Assembly (NCBI GenBank): GCA_964400725.1
Contig: CAYNVS010000034.1
Location: 1-36,246 of the forward strand
DNA: 36,246 nucleotides
Direction: 5' to 3'
From: CAYNVS01 sp964400725
GTDB taxonomy: Bacteria; Myxococcota_A; SURF-8; CAYNVS01
Part shown: piece after piece, positions 8,447 through 15,969 of the stretch
Layout of the letters: each line of letters begins with the position of its first letter
How positions within the stretch are numbered: position 1 is the first letter of the stretch
Made by a program: the position numbers and the translations under genes
Notes under the pieces: model-generated
Databases searched by the model: none
Seen by the model: only the letters and a program-made list of their open reading frames with translations
What the model was told of the DNA's origin: nothing

Positions 8447-8470
8447 GGGCGGGGAAACCCGCCCTTCCTT
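8447..8470. terminator. Bidirectional intrinsic terminator
   Basis: GGGCGGG (8447-8453) and CCCGCCC (8458-8464) form a perfect GC stem with a GAAA loop, followed by TTCCTTTTC on the plus strand and preceded by a run of A, which reads as T-rich on the minus strand. It separates the convergent thi4 and beta-propeller genes. Confidence 0.9.
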
Positions 8471-8471
8471 T

Positions 8472-9377
8472 TCAGCGAGGCTTCCCTACCGCCATCCCGA
8501 TTCTCTCTTTGCCGACAAACCAGCCGTCGCGGGAGTTGTAATACATGCGCCATTCGCCGTCGTAATTAACTACGTGCATAGCGTAAACCAGCGCGCGCTT
8601 CCACCCTTCGTTCGTAGGCGCGCTTAACGGTTTGTCGTCGGCGATGCGCCATTCGTAACCGTCGTCCGAATTCAACAAATGAATCTCAGAGCGGCTTCTC
8701 CCTTTCTCGTCGATGTATATGCCGTTGTTGAAAGCGCGCCAAGGCTCGCCCTCGCCCAAGGGGGGGATTACCTTCATCGAGCCCGCTCCGAAGTTTCGCC
8801 ATTTAACGTCTTGCGAGGGCGATATTAAAGGGTCGCCGCGCTTTACGTACGGACCCTCAATCGAGTCGGCTTCGGCGACTCCAATGTATTTTGGCTCGAA
8901 GAAAAGGCAGTCTTTTAAAAATATCCAGCTTGCGCTGAAATAAAGGCGGTATTTGTTTTGGTATTTAACCAGACACGGATTGCCGTTCGTGCGAAAAAAC
9001 GTCCCTTCCCAACCGTATTGAGGCGCAAGCGCGACTTTCGCCTCGCTCCACGTTTTCAGGTCGGTAGAAGTTCGCAGCGCGACGACCGACTTTTTGGGCG
9101 ACGCGGGCTTTTCGTAGAAAAGATAATACGTTCCGTTTTCTAAGAAAACGTACGGCCTAATGCCTATGAAAAGTTTATCATCTAGATATTTCCAGCTTAC
9201 GCCGTCGTCCGAGACTAAATGCCGCACGCCTTTTATAATTGCGTTTGCAAACATGTGCCACTTCCCGTCGGGCGTTTGCGCGGGAGTCAGAACGCACGGG
9301 TCGGCGATCATCCAATCGGGAAAAACCGGCTCTACGAGCGGGTTTTGCGGACAGTCGTTCCATATGAGATTTTCCAT
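8472..9377 (-). CDS. Five-bladed beta-propeller protein, GH43/GH130-like glycosidase fold
   Basis: The 301-residue product shows repeated blade motifs typical of the GH32/43/62/68/130 propeller: DGKWHMF, DDGVSWKY, NGTYYLFYE, STDLKTW, YQNKYRLYFSA, SIEGPY, DDGYEWRI and YDGEWRMYY. MIADPCV near the N-terminus (Asp26) is where GH43 enzymes carry the general base. A second and third catalytic acid cannot be assigned with certainty, so the substrate and even the activity are open; arabinose-, xylose- or mannose-containing glycans are candidates. There is no signal peptide, so it is probably cytosolic. The length suits a single-domain propeller. It follows the broken lipoprotein gene (9474-9836) in the same direction, with about 97 bases between them, and ends at the strong shared terminator. 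Confidence 0.75.
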   Translation of the reverse strand: MENLIWNDCPQNPLVEPVFPDWMIADPCVLTPAQTPDGKWHMFANAIIKGVRHLVSDDGVSWKYLDDKLFIGIRPYVFLENGTYYLFYEKPASPKKSVVALRTSTDLKTWSEAKVALAPQYGWEGTFFRTNGNPCLVKYQNKYRLYFSASWIFLKDCLFFEPKYIGVAEADSIEGPYVKRGDPLISPSQDVKWRNFGAGSMKVIPPLGEGEPWRAFNNGIYIDEKGRSRSEIHLLNSDDGYEWRIADDKPLSAPTNEGWKRALVYAMHVVNYDGEWRMYYNSRDGWFVGKERIGMAVGKPR

Positions 9378-9473
9378 TTTACTATAGTCCTAATCAAGTC
9401 GCGCTCTTTAATCGCAGACGGCGTTCGCTTTTTGAATTAAGAAGGAACCGTCAACCGCGTCAACATACGCGTT

Positions 9474-9836
9474 CTATTTAAATCCCGCAGAGACGCTTAT
9501 TTCGGCGTAATACGCAAGCCTGTATTCGATGCCTTTGGGTTCGGGTTCCGTCTCGGCGGCGTAAATTACCGCGTCTCCTATAATATTCACGGCTTCAAGC
9601 GAAGACTGTTTGAACTTTTTCCAATCGCTCGAAATTCGAGTCTAATTCTCTCGGCGCGTCTTCGTCGTCTTTCCGCTCTTCGTATATCGGCTCCTCTTCC
9701 GTTTGATCGACGCATTCGTCTCCGTCCTCGTCCGGAACGATATGAGCGATGTGTTCGGGCGCGTAACAGCCAATAAAAACCTCGCCGCAAAGAAAAGAAC
9801 GACGGCGGAAAAACTTTTCGCAGCTCGGCTTGTCAT
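9474..9836 (-). pseudogene. Small acidic lipoprotein gene broken by two single-base frameshifts
   Basis: No single frame spans this stretch, but three frames join into one sensible protein. From ATG 9836, with GGAG six bases upstream, the frame gives a signal peptide (MTSRAAKSFSAVVLFFAA). One extra T in the run of five T near 9776-9780 would lead into FFIGCYAPEHIAHIVPDEDG, a lipobox Cys followed by an acidic region. One base fewer near 9629-9645 (an A5 or T3 run) would lead into KQSSLEAVNIIGDAVIY, which continues through EPEPKGIEYRLAYYAE to a TAG at 9474. The repaired protein is about 120 residues. It starts 16 bases after the AAA+ gene and is probably in its operon. Either the gene is decayed or the assembly has homopolymer errors. 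I recognise no family. The 96 bases from 9378 to 9473 show no gene. Confidence 0.65.
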
Positions 9837-9852
9837 TATTCTCTCCGGATTT

Positions 9853-12621
9853 CTATCCCATTATCGGCGGAAGAAACGGTTTTTTCGGTTTGGCCAGCGC
9901 TTTAATTCTGGCCGTCAGAAGCTCGTCGATTCGACCTTCCATTCCGGCTGTGAACGTCAAAGGACAGTCTATCTGGTCTTTTATCGCGTCGTCGGCGGCG
10001 TCGTAGTTTCTAATCAACGCCACCTGCGATGAGACTCCGGCGCCGCTTTTGCGCCAGGTTTCTATTCCGTTGAGTATTTTTCTGGCAAGAGCCTTGTTTT
10101 CGCCCAGCTTGTTTGCGTTGCAAAGACATACGCAGTCGCGGCTTGCGCCGTTCTCGGCGGTTACGCGGGAGCGAAGCGGGCCTCCGAACGCGCTAGTCCC
10201 TTTCACCGCTTCCACCGCAACGTATTTGACGAACGCCATGTTCGTCGTCTTAACGAAAACATTGTCGGAAATGTAAGGATAAACGAAAGTTTTGCAGACT
10301 CTTTCTCTCGCGCCGGACGAATCCGAAGAAAGCCTGTGAAGTCCCTGTTCAAGTTTTAAGCAGCCAAAAGAATAGGCGCCTTTGATAATAATGGAAATAG
10401 ATTCTTCGCCTTCGCAGCAAGAAGATGATTCGTTTACTATTTCCGCCAGCCTTCCATTGCGCTTCGCCCACCCTCGGTACATTTCGACCAGCATTCGCGC
10501 CCAATCAAACGCGCCTTCGCCGCTGTGCGTTTTTATCGTAACTAGGGCGTCCTGGTAATCGAAGCGGTCGAAGTACAAGGCGGCCGTCTCTAAACGGTCA
10601 AAGCTTTTTTCAAAAGAATAAAACTTTTTCAACAACTCGACGCAGGCGTTCCGAGAGTCGGACGACCCCAGTCCTTCGGCCAAGCCGGCTTCCAGCTCGT
10701 CGTAAATTTCTTGAAAATGCCGTTTCATTTGGTCTATGTGCATGCGCAGCAGGCCGTCGAAATCGGCCGGTTCGTCGGGATCGGAGTCGGCCGCAGCCAG
10801 CCTTAGCGGCGCGTTCGGATAAAGACCGCGCAGCTCTGCAAGTTTCGTCTCGTAGTATTCCTTACGAGCTAAGGACGACTTTAATTCGTTCCTTTCCAAC
10901 CCAGAATCGGTTACGCGCCTTATTTTTATTTCGACAGTGCTCATCCTCGGCTTCAAAGGCTTTGCGCTTCCTTCAATTACGCGCAGCAGCGGCTTGCCTT
11001 CTTTTGATTCGATTTTTACCTTCTGTCCGCCGTCGATTTTTCCGCTGGAAATCGCGAGAGTAATAGGCAAAACTACCGATTCTTCCACGGCCTTTTGAAC
11101 AGTTTTTGCGCCTACCGCCGAACCTTCGCCGCTTTTAGCTATATCCTCAAGCAGTTTGCGATCGACCTCGATGCTTAGATTACGCTTTGATACTTCTTCC
11201 ATTGAAGAAACGCGATTAACGAAACTTTCCGCAAGAGCGTTCAGGTCGGACGGCGATAAATCTTTGAAGAAAATCGTTCCGCCGGCGGCTTTCATCAGTT
11301 TGACGCAAGCCGCTCCGCCCAGAGCTTCAATAACGTCCGCTTCGGTAAATGAATGTCCGTCCTGCTTATCCGGCGCGTCAAGCGAAAAGAAAAACGCGCT
11401 TTTGCCCATGCTGAATCTTCGTCCGGCCGCGTTTACGTACACGCCCGTCTCAAGCGCTTGAGTTAAAATTTCGGCAGCGAATTCGTCGGCGCGCGCCGCG
11501 TTGTCGAAACAAACGACGCAGGAAGGCTCCATCAGTAAAATTTGACCGATTTCGCCGGGATTTTTTCCCTCTCCGAAAAGTCTCGCGCGCCCGCCGTTTT
11601 CTTCCAACAAACGGAAATCGACGCGGAAAAATCTGTCCTTGCCCCCGTAGTAAGCCTCTGCCGCAGCCCTCGCAAGAGCGGTCCTGCCGACGCCTTTGCG
11701 ACCGAAAAGAAATGCGGAAACAAACGCGCCTTTGGAGCCTTCTTCGTCTTCCTCAGGCTCTTCTTTCAGCAGAGCCTCGTAAATCATTTCAGCCGCCTTC
11801 CGCGCGGCGTCGTCTTGCGCTGCTACTTTGGAGGAAAGCAGAGCGTAGAATTCCTCGAACGGCGGCAAATCGTCCGCGTCGAAGAAATATATCGGCAGAC
11901 CGGAATAAATAGAAGCGACCTTGTCTATGAATTTGGGCGACAGCGGCTCGTTTTCCTTAACAAATTCCTTTTCGTTTTTATAATTTTGCGCGTTGCGCAG
12001 CAGCGACAAACTTTTTTTCGGCTCCTTGAGCGAACCGTAAACAATGTCGGCGTCCCTCGCTATTCTTTTGGCGAGAGGCTCCGACAATTGCAGGTAAAGC
12101 TCTTCGTCAAGCCTCTGCGCGTCGTCTCGAAGAATGTTATACAACTCGCCGAACGAAGGCTCCTTGACTTCGATTACGTAAAAAAGCTCCGCCAGCGACG
12201 GAGAAGTCTCGGCAAACTTAGCCCATGCCGCAGGCGTAGATTCCGCGGCCAAGACTCCGCCGGCCTCTTTCGCTTTAGCGTATAAGTCCTCAATAATTTC
12301 AGGTTCGAGGCTTTGCGCGTCCGGAATATAAATCACCGCGTTTTGCAAGCCGGACATATCGGTCTTGATGTCGCGGATTTCCGAAGTTTCCAATTCAAGG
12401 AACGAAAGACGCTTCTGGCCGTTGCGCAGTCTCCGCTCGTCCAAAGCGATGGCGGCCGCCTGAAGGAATAGAGCGGTCTTGCCTATTCCGTCTTCCGCCA
12501 AAAGCGCAATGTGCCTGCCTTCGGCGAGAGTTCTGTAAATAGCGTACGCCAATTTCTCCCGCGCAAAAAAATCGCGCTTGCGCCGAGTCTCGATTTTCTG
12601 TTTTAGGTCTGTCAACCGCAT
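9853..12621 (-). CDS. Degenerate ClpB-like double AAA+ ATPase fused to a degenerate release-factor-2-like domain
   Basis: This 922-residue cytosolic protein has three parts. Residues about 15-215 resemble the ClpA/B D1 ring: Walker A AEDGIGKT (42-49, Lys48 kept), a Walker B-like VIYIPDAQ without the usual DE, and FYVIEVKEPSFGELYNILRD, which matches the Clp EPS segment. Residues about 230-540 resemble D2: GRKGVGRT (307-314, Lys replaced by Arg), VVCFDN (369-374, catalytic Glu replaced by Asn) and a D2-small domain. The Clp N-domain and the ClpB coiled-coil are absent. Residues about 570-860 resemble bacterial RF2: FDWARMLVEMYRGWAKRNG, IIIKGAYSFGCLKLEQGLHR and TFVYPYI align with the RF2 core, and NANKLGENKALARKIL with the region after GGQ. 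The GGQ itself reads GGP (813-815), and the loop that carries SPF in RF2 is shortened. It cannot be a normal release factor. A role at stalled ribosomes or in proteostasis is inferred. Confidence 0.85.
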   Translation of the reverse strand: MRLTDLKQKIETRRKRDFFAREKLAYAIYRTLAEGRHIALLAEDGIGKTALFLQAAAIALDERRLRNGQKRLSFLELETSEIRDIKTDMSGLQNAVIYIPDAQSLEPEIIEDLYAKAKEAGGVLAAESTPAAWAKFAETSPSLAELFYVIEVKEPSFGELYNILRDDAQRLDEELYLQLSEPLAKRIARDADIVYGSLKEPKKSLSLLRNAQNYKNEKEFVKENEPLSPKFIDKVASIYSGLPIYFFDADDLPPFEEFYALLSSKVAAQDDAARKAAEMIYEALLKEEPEEDEEGSKGAFVSAFLFGRKGVGRTALARAAAEAYYGGKDRFFRVDFRLLEENGGRARLFGEGKNPGEIGQILLMEPSCVVCFDNAARADEFAAEILTQALETGVYVNAAGRRFSMGKSAFFFSLDAPDKQDGHSFTEADVIEALGGAACVKLMKAAGGTIFFKDLSPSDLNALAESFVNRVSSMEEVSKRNLSIEVDRKLLEDIAKSGEGSAVGAKTVQKAVEESVVLPITLAISSGKIDGGQKVKIESKEGKPLLRVIEGSAKPLKPRMSTVEIKIRRVTDSGLERNELKSSLARKEYYETKLAELRGLYPNAPLRLAAADSDPDEPADFDGLLRMHIDQMKRHFQEIYDELEAGLAEGLGSSDSRNACVELLKKFYSFEKSFDRLETAALYFDRFDYQDALVTIKTHSGEGAFDWARMLVEMYRGWAKRNGRLAEIVNESSSCCEGEESISIIIKGAYSFGCLKLEQGLHRLSSDSSGARERVCKTFVYPYISDNVFVKTTNMAFVKYVAVEAVKGTSAFGGPLRSRVTAENGASRDCVCLCNANKLGENKALARKILNGIETWRKSGAGVSSQVALIRNYDAADDAIKDQIDCPLTFTAGMEGRIDELLTARIKALAKPKKPFLPPIMG

Positions 12622-12816
12622 TTTTCGCTCTTCGTAAAAGTATTTCTGCCGAATAAATTTATTTTTTTATTTTACAAAAACGCAACGTATTTGCAATTAT
12701 ATTATTGGCGTTTTTTCGAGATTTTAAAACCTATGAAAATACTTTAACGGCCCATCCGAAATTATTATTTTGACTCAAGCGTACAACGCCATAACGCATA
12801 TTTTGCGAAACCTCGT

Positions 12817-12845
12817 TTGCGTTTGAGACAAAATCGTATTATACT
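12817..12845 (+). promoter_or_regulatory. Promoter of the acyltransferase gene in the divergent 12622-12896 gap
   Basis: TTGCGT (12817-12822) and TATACT (12840-12845) are spaced by 17 bases on the plus strand. The same 275-base AT-rich gap holds a perfect TATAAT on the minus strand (12701-12696), facing the AAA+ fusion gene, without a convincing -35. I see no gene in the gap. Confidence 0.6.
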
Positions 12846-12896
12846 TTAATTTTATTTTGTTTCGCGGCTGTGATTAAGAAAAATTAAGAGGTTTAA

Positions 12897-13712
12897 ATGT
12901 CCGACAGAGGAACGACGTCTTCTTGGCTGGTTTTTATTCTACGCGCTTTTTATTACACGCGCCTAAAATTCGCGAGCGGTTTGAAGCTGGCAATCGGATG
13001 GCCGTTTATGGCGCTGGCATTCGCGGTAATGATAGTCATTCTCATTATTCTCCTGCCGAGCCGTATAGCCCGCATTAAAGCGTGCAATCACTTCGGAACC
13101 GTCGTCGGCGGCTTTTTCGTCTGGTTGTCGGGTTGCCCGCTTACGGTAACCGGCGCGGAGCGCCTCGACCCGTCTAAGCCGGCGATATTCGCGTCCAACC
13201 ATACCTCGGTTCTCGACATCTTCATCGCGATTTGGAAGTCGCCGACCGGAACGGTGGGCGTGGCGAAAAAAGAAATAATTTATTATCCGTTCTTCGGGTT
13301 GCTTTACGCTCTTTCCGGGCATTTGCGCATAGACCGCGGGGACTCTAAAAAAGCAATAGCCTCTATGAAAAAGATGGCCGAAATCGTAAAAAAACACAAT
13401 TTATCCATTTTCATTTGGCCCGAAGGGACGCGCTCGCGAGACGGCCGATTGATGCCCTTTAAAAAAGGATTCGCCAACATGGCGATTCAGACCGGACTGC
13501 CGGTAGTTCCCTTCGTCGTATCGGGAGCTTATAAAAGCTGGGAAAAACGCACGCACACAATCAAACCCGTGCCTATAAAGCTCGACGTTCTGCCGCCGAT
13601 GGACTCGTCAAAATGGACGACCGAAACCATCGACGAATACATTGAGGCTATTCACGAGCAGTTCCGCAAAACGCTGCCATCCGACCAGCAGCCGCATCCT
13701 AAATTGGATTGA
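12897..13712 (+). CDS. plsC: 1-acyl-sn-glycerol-3-phosphate acyltransferase (PlsC family)
   Basis: A 271-residue membrane acyltransferase that adds the second fatty acid to lysophosphatidate, giving phosphatidate at the inner membrane. The catalytic motif NHTSVLD is residues 101-107 (His102, Asp107), and the substrate-binding motif WPEGTRS is residues 174-180, followed by KKGFANMAIQTGLPVVPFVV. A strong hydrophobic helix near residues 35-58 and a second weaker one anchor it. Length and motif spacing match the family. The start has AAGAGG five bases upstream. A paralogue with a different acyl acceptor is possible, since the family has many specificities. Confidence 0.93.
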   Translation: MSDRGTTSSWLVFILRAFYYTRLKFASGLKLAIGWPFMALAFAVMIVILIILLPSRIARIKACNHFGTVVGGFFVWLSGCPLTVTGAERLDPSKPAIFASNHTSVLDIFIAIWKSPTGTVGVAKKEIIYYPFFGLLYALSGHLRIDRGDSKKAIASMKKMAEIVKKHNLSIFIWPEGTRSRDGRLMPFKKGFANMAIQTGLPVVPFVVSGAYKSWEKRTHTIKPVPIKLDVLPPMDSSKWTTETIDEYIEAIHEQFRKTLPSDQQPHPKLD

Positions 13713-13722
13713 GCGCTTGGGT

Positions 13723-14103
13723 TTACTCTTTTACAAACCAACCCGCGCGGCTTCCCCATAAAAGCAGAGCGATTATTACGGCATTGACGGGAATTCCAAT
13801 CTTGGAATCGGGGAGCCCCGCGACGCACAAAGCGGTCGAGGCTATCGCCGCCGCTAAAGTATACGCAACCAGCCAATTTGCCTGCGTTATCGCGCCAAAA
13901 CTCGAAACCGCGAAAGACAAAGCGGCGATAAGCCAAAATATTCCCGCGGCTTTAATCCCCGCGTCCCCCGCGTCCAGCTTTCCGAAAAAAAGCGTAGTTT
14001 TGTACGGCATTTCGGGAAGTTCCTTCAATTTCCACGAAACTATAAACCCGACTAGATGCGCAAACCCGTGCGCGAACAAAAAAAATGCGAAAACGTATTT
14101 CAT
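13723..14103 (-). CDS. Small four-helix membrane protein of unknown function
   Basis: A 126-residue protein with about four hydrophobic helices and a HGFAHLVGF motif (residues 13-21) in the first helix. I have seen similar HGxAHLxGF proteins in other bacteria without a known role. The start at 14103 is preferred to 14136 because AGAGGAG lies just before it and because it avoids overlapping the end of the DUF2804 gene, which stops 26 bases upstream. It is the last gene of the CDGSH-DUF2804 operon and converges on plsC with ten bases between. An open frame on the opposite strand over the same bases is a shadow. Confidence 0.75.
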   Translation of the reverse strand: MKYVFAFFLFAHGFAHLVGFIVSWKLKELPEMPYKTTLFFGKLDAGDAGIKAAGIFWLIAALSFAVSSFGAITQANWLVAYTLAAAIASTALCVAGLPDSKIGIPVNAVIIALLLWGSRAGWFVKE

Positions 14104-14129
14104 CGTCTCCTCTGATTTTGCGCCTAGAG

Positions 14130-15161
14130 CTACCACCTCGCCTTGTGCTCTTCCGCCCAGCCGCGGACGTTTTTAATTTCAATCCGCGTTCCGTCCTCGT
14201 CTATAACAAAGCCGTCGTAACGGCCGAACAACTGGTGAACCTCGCTGGCCATAATCAGCAGATTCGATTTGGCTTTTCTGTCAATCGCCGGGATAAGCGT
14301 CAGTTGGAGTCTTCCGGCGTCGTCCGAAAAACGCCAAGGCCGCATGAAATCCTTGTCGGAATAATCGAAGCTAACGGAGCCGAGTTTGCGAATTTTGCCG
14401 TTAATAAAAAAACAATTCTCGGTCGCGGCGGATAAATCGCCGAAACCCAAACCCATGTTAAGCCCGAACCGCCTGCCGTCGGTCGTCCTGCCGCTCGCGC
14501 TCGCCCAATTCCAGAACGTCCGGTAATTCCACACTCCCCTTCCCCAGTCTAAAACCGCGTAACTGTTTTCGTCCGCCTCGATTATCTTATCGCCGTATAT
14601 TACCTTTCCCTCGCAAGGAATTGCGTGATTTTTGCGGTTGTAATAAAAACCTTTCTCGCCAATGGGCGTAGCCATTACAATGCAATCCTCGCCTTCCGGC
14701 GTTTTTAACAGCAAATCGGCGGAAAGCGTTTTTTCGCCGTCGAAATTCTCCCAGCTCATCGTAATATGCCTAATTCCGGGCTCAAGCTCGAAATCCATTT
14801 TCACCCCTTTGCTCTCGAATCGCGCGTTGCCGGCATCGCTCGCGCGCGGCATGTCGCACCCTTTGCCGAAGGGCGTTATAACGACTTTTTCCACGAAAGA
14901 GCCGTTTGCGAAATCGACGACGTAAGCAAATACGAGCCCCGCAAAGCCGACGTTGCTGATTGTAACCGAAAAGAAATAATCGCCGATGAAAACGCCGTAG
15001 TAATCCCACTCTTTGAGGCGCAGGCGGTTGAGCGCGCTGCTTTTAAAAAGCCTGACGCTTTCGGGATTGTATGTTAAAACCGGCCTTCTGGCGTATCCCG
15101 CCTGAATTAGCCGCCCCGAATCGTCCAGCAGTTTCGTCGGTTGAGTTATCTCTCGCTGCAT
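14130..15161 (-). CDS. DUF2804 family protein
   Basis: The 343-residue product matches the DUF2804 pattern: a beta-rich protein with LDWGRGVWNYRTFWNWASAS near residues 205-224, LMSG-type strands replaced by LGFGDLSAATENCFF, and WRFSDDAGRLQLTLIP toward the end. It opens with TQPTKLLDDSGRLIQAGYA, as is common in this family. There is no signal peptide. No biochemical role is established to my knowledge; a lipocalin-like fold binding a hydrophobic ligand has been suggested for similar families, but that is only a guess here. It follows the CDGSH gene by 15 bases with a GAGGA ribosome-binding site, so the two are co-expressed. Confidence 0.88.
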   Translation of the reverse strand: MQREITQPTKLLDDSGRLIQAGYARRPVLTYNPESVRLFKSSALNRLRLKEWDYYGVFIGDYFFSVTISNVGFAGLVFAYVVDFANGSFVEKVVITPFGKGCDMPRASDAGNARFESKGVKMDFELEPGIRHITMSWENFDGEKTLSADLLLKTPEGEDCIVMATPIGEKGFYYNRKNHAIPCEGKVIYGDKIIEADENSYAVLDWGRGVWNYRTFWNWASASGRTTDGRRFGLNMGLGFGDLSAATENCFFINGKIRKLGSVSFDYSDKDFMRPWRFSDDAGRLQLTLIPAIDRKAKSNLLIMASEVHQLFGRYDGFVIDEDGTRIEIKNVRGWAEEHKARW

Positions 15162-15176
15162 TTTTCCTCGCTTGCG

Positions 15177-15839
15177 TCAGTCGGCCTCAAAGCCTTTTTT
15201 CTCGTGGGTTCCGTCGCAGAACGGCTTGTTTTTGCTCGCTCCGCAGCGGCATATGGAGCATCTGGTCATTTCGAGACAAACGGTTTCGTCCGCGCTCGTC
15301 AGCGTGAGCGGCCCCGAAATTACAACCGGCCCGTTCTTGACGGTTTTTATGTAAAGCGCGCCGTCGCCGCTTTCTTTATTTGCGGTAATATTTACGCTCG
15401 AAGGGTCGATTTCGCCTTTGTCAACGAAGGTAAAATCGGCGACATGCGAGTTGTCGCAAAGCGGTTTAACGCTCGATTTTCCGCACCGGCAAAGAGCCAT
15501 GCGCGTGTCTTCAAGTATTTTTTCGCCGTTCGAGTCGAGCAGCGCGAGCCTTCCCGACAAATATATCGGGCCGCCGCGCGCTATTTTGGCCTTGTTTACG
15601 GCCGGAACCGGCTCCGGCTCGCCGCCGTCTTTTCTCTCGTAGTGCAGCGCGCCCGTAGGGCAATGATGAATCGCCTCGGCCACCTCGTCGGGCGTCGCGT
15701 TATCGGGTTTAACCCACGGTTTTACGTCCAAATCGAATACTTTCGGCAGCCTTCTTAAGCATTCGGCTACGTGCGTGCAGCGTTTTGGGTCGTAGGTTAC
15801 GGTAATTTTTTCCGAGTTATAAACGGAAATTTTCGGCAT
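15177..15839 (-). CDS. Three-cluster iron-sulfur protein: ferredoxin-like domain plus two CDGSH domains
   Basis: A 220-residue cytosolic protein. Residues 1-68 form a small ferredoxin-like domain of the divergent Fer4_19 type (Cys21, Cys27, Cys60 with HHCPTGAL). Two CDGSH domains follow: CRC...PLCDNSH (Cys117, Cys119, Cys128, His132) and CRC...PFCDGTH (Cys197, Cys199, Cys208, His212), each with the 3Cys-1His set for a 2Fe-2S cluster. The first CDGSH has Asn in place of Gly. Such proteins are thought to carry electrons or clusters; partners are not known here. The start has AGGTGA six bases upstream and a near-consensus promoter lies just before the gene. It heads an operon with DUF2804 and a small membrane protein. 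Confidence 0.92.
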   Translation of the reverse strand: MPKISVYNSEKITVTYDPKRCTHVAECLRRLPKVFDLDVKPWVKPDNATPDEVAEAIHHCPTGALHYERKDGGEPEPVPAVNKAKIARGGPIYLSGRLALLDSNGEKILEDTRMALCRCGKSSVKPLCDNSHVADFTFVDKGEIDPSSVNITANKESGDGALYIKTVKNGPVVISGPLTLTSADETVCLEMTRCSICRCGASKNKPFCDGTHEKKGFEAD

Positions 15840-15880
15840 TGCTTCACCTTTTTACAGAAAGAGAGCGAAAATTACGGAAC

Positions 15881-15908
15881 ATTTTATTTTCAAACGATAA
15901 ACTGTCAA
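15881..15908 (-). promoter_or_regulatory. Sigma-70 promoter of the CDGSH operon
   Basis: Read on the minus strand, TTGACA (15908-15903) and TAAAAT (15886-15881) are spaced by 16 bases, close to consensus. A 10-base palindrome CGTTTAAACG (15919-15928) lies just upstream of the -35 and could be an operator. The rest of the 130-base divergent gap toward the PAP2 gene shows nothing clear. Confidence 0.75.
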
Positions 15909-15969
15909 ATACAAACGCCGTTTAAACGCCCGCCGCAAAACAAATAAGGCTTGTCGCTTTAATTACATT

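Noticed and set aside
9595..9855. Stop-codon readthrough of the AAA+/RF gene into a further 85 open codons
   Set aside because: The frame after the TAG stays open only because the broken lipoprotein gene happens to use it; that gene has its own start and ribosome site, and readthrough would produce a signal-less lipobox.
11542..12285. 247-residue plus-strand frame
   Set aside because: It is antisense to the AAA+/RF fusion and has an improbable Arg/Phe-rich composition.
7378..12700. TTGCAATTAT shared by the thi4 promoter region and the 12691-12700 gap
   Set aside because: Two copies of a 10-base AT-rich word in AT-rich gaps are easily chance; their positions relative to the genes differ.
13709..14176. 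155-residue open frame on the plus strand
   Set aside because: It is antisense to the small membrane protein, which has a good ribosome-binding site, clear hydrophobic helices and operon context; the plus frame starts inside the plsC end and has no family features.
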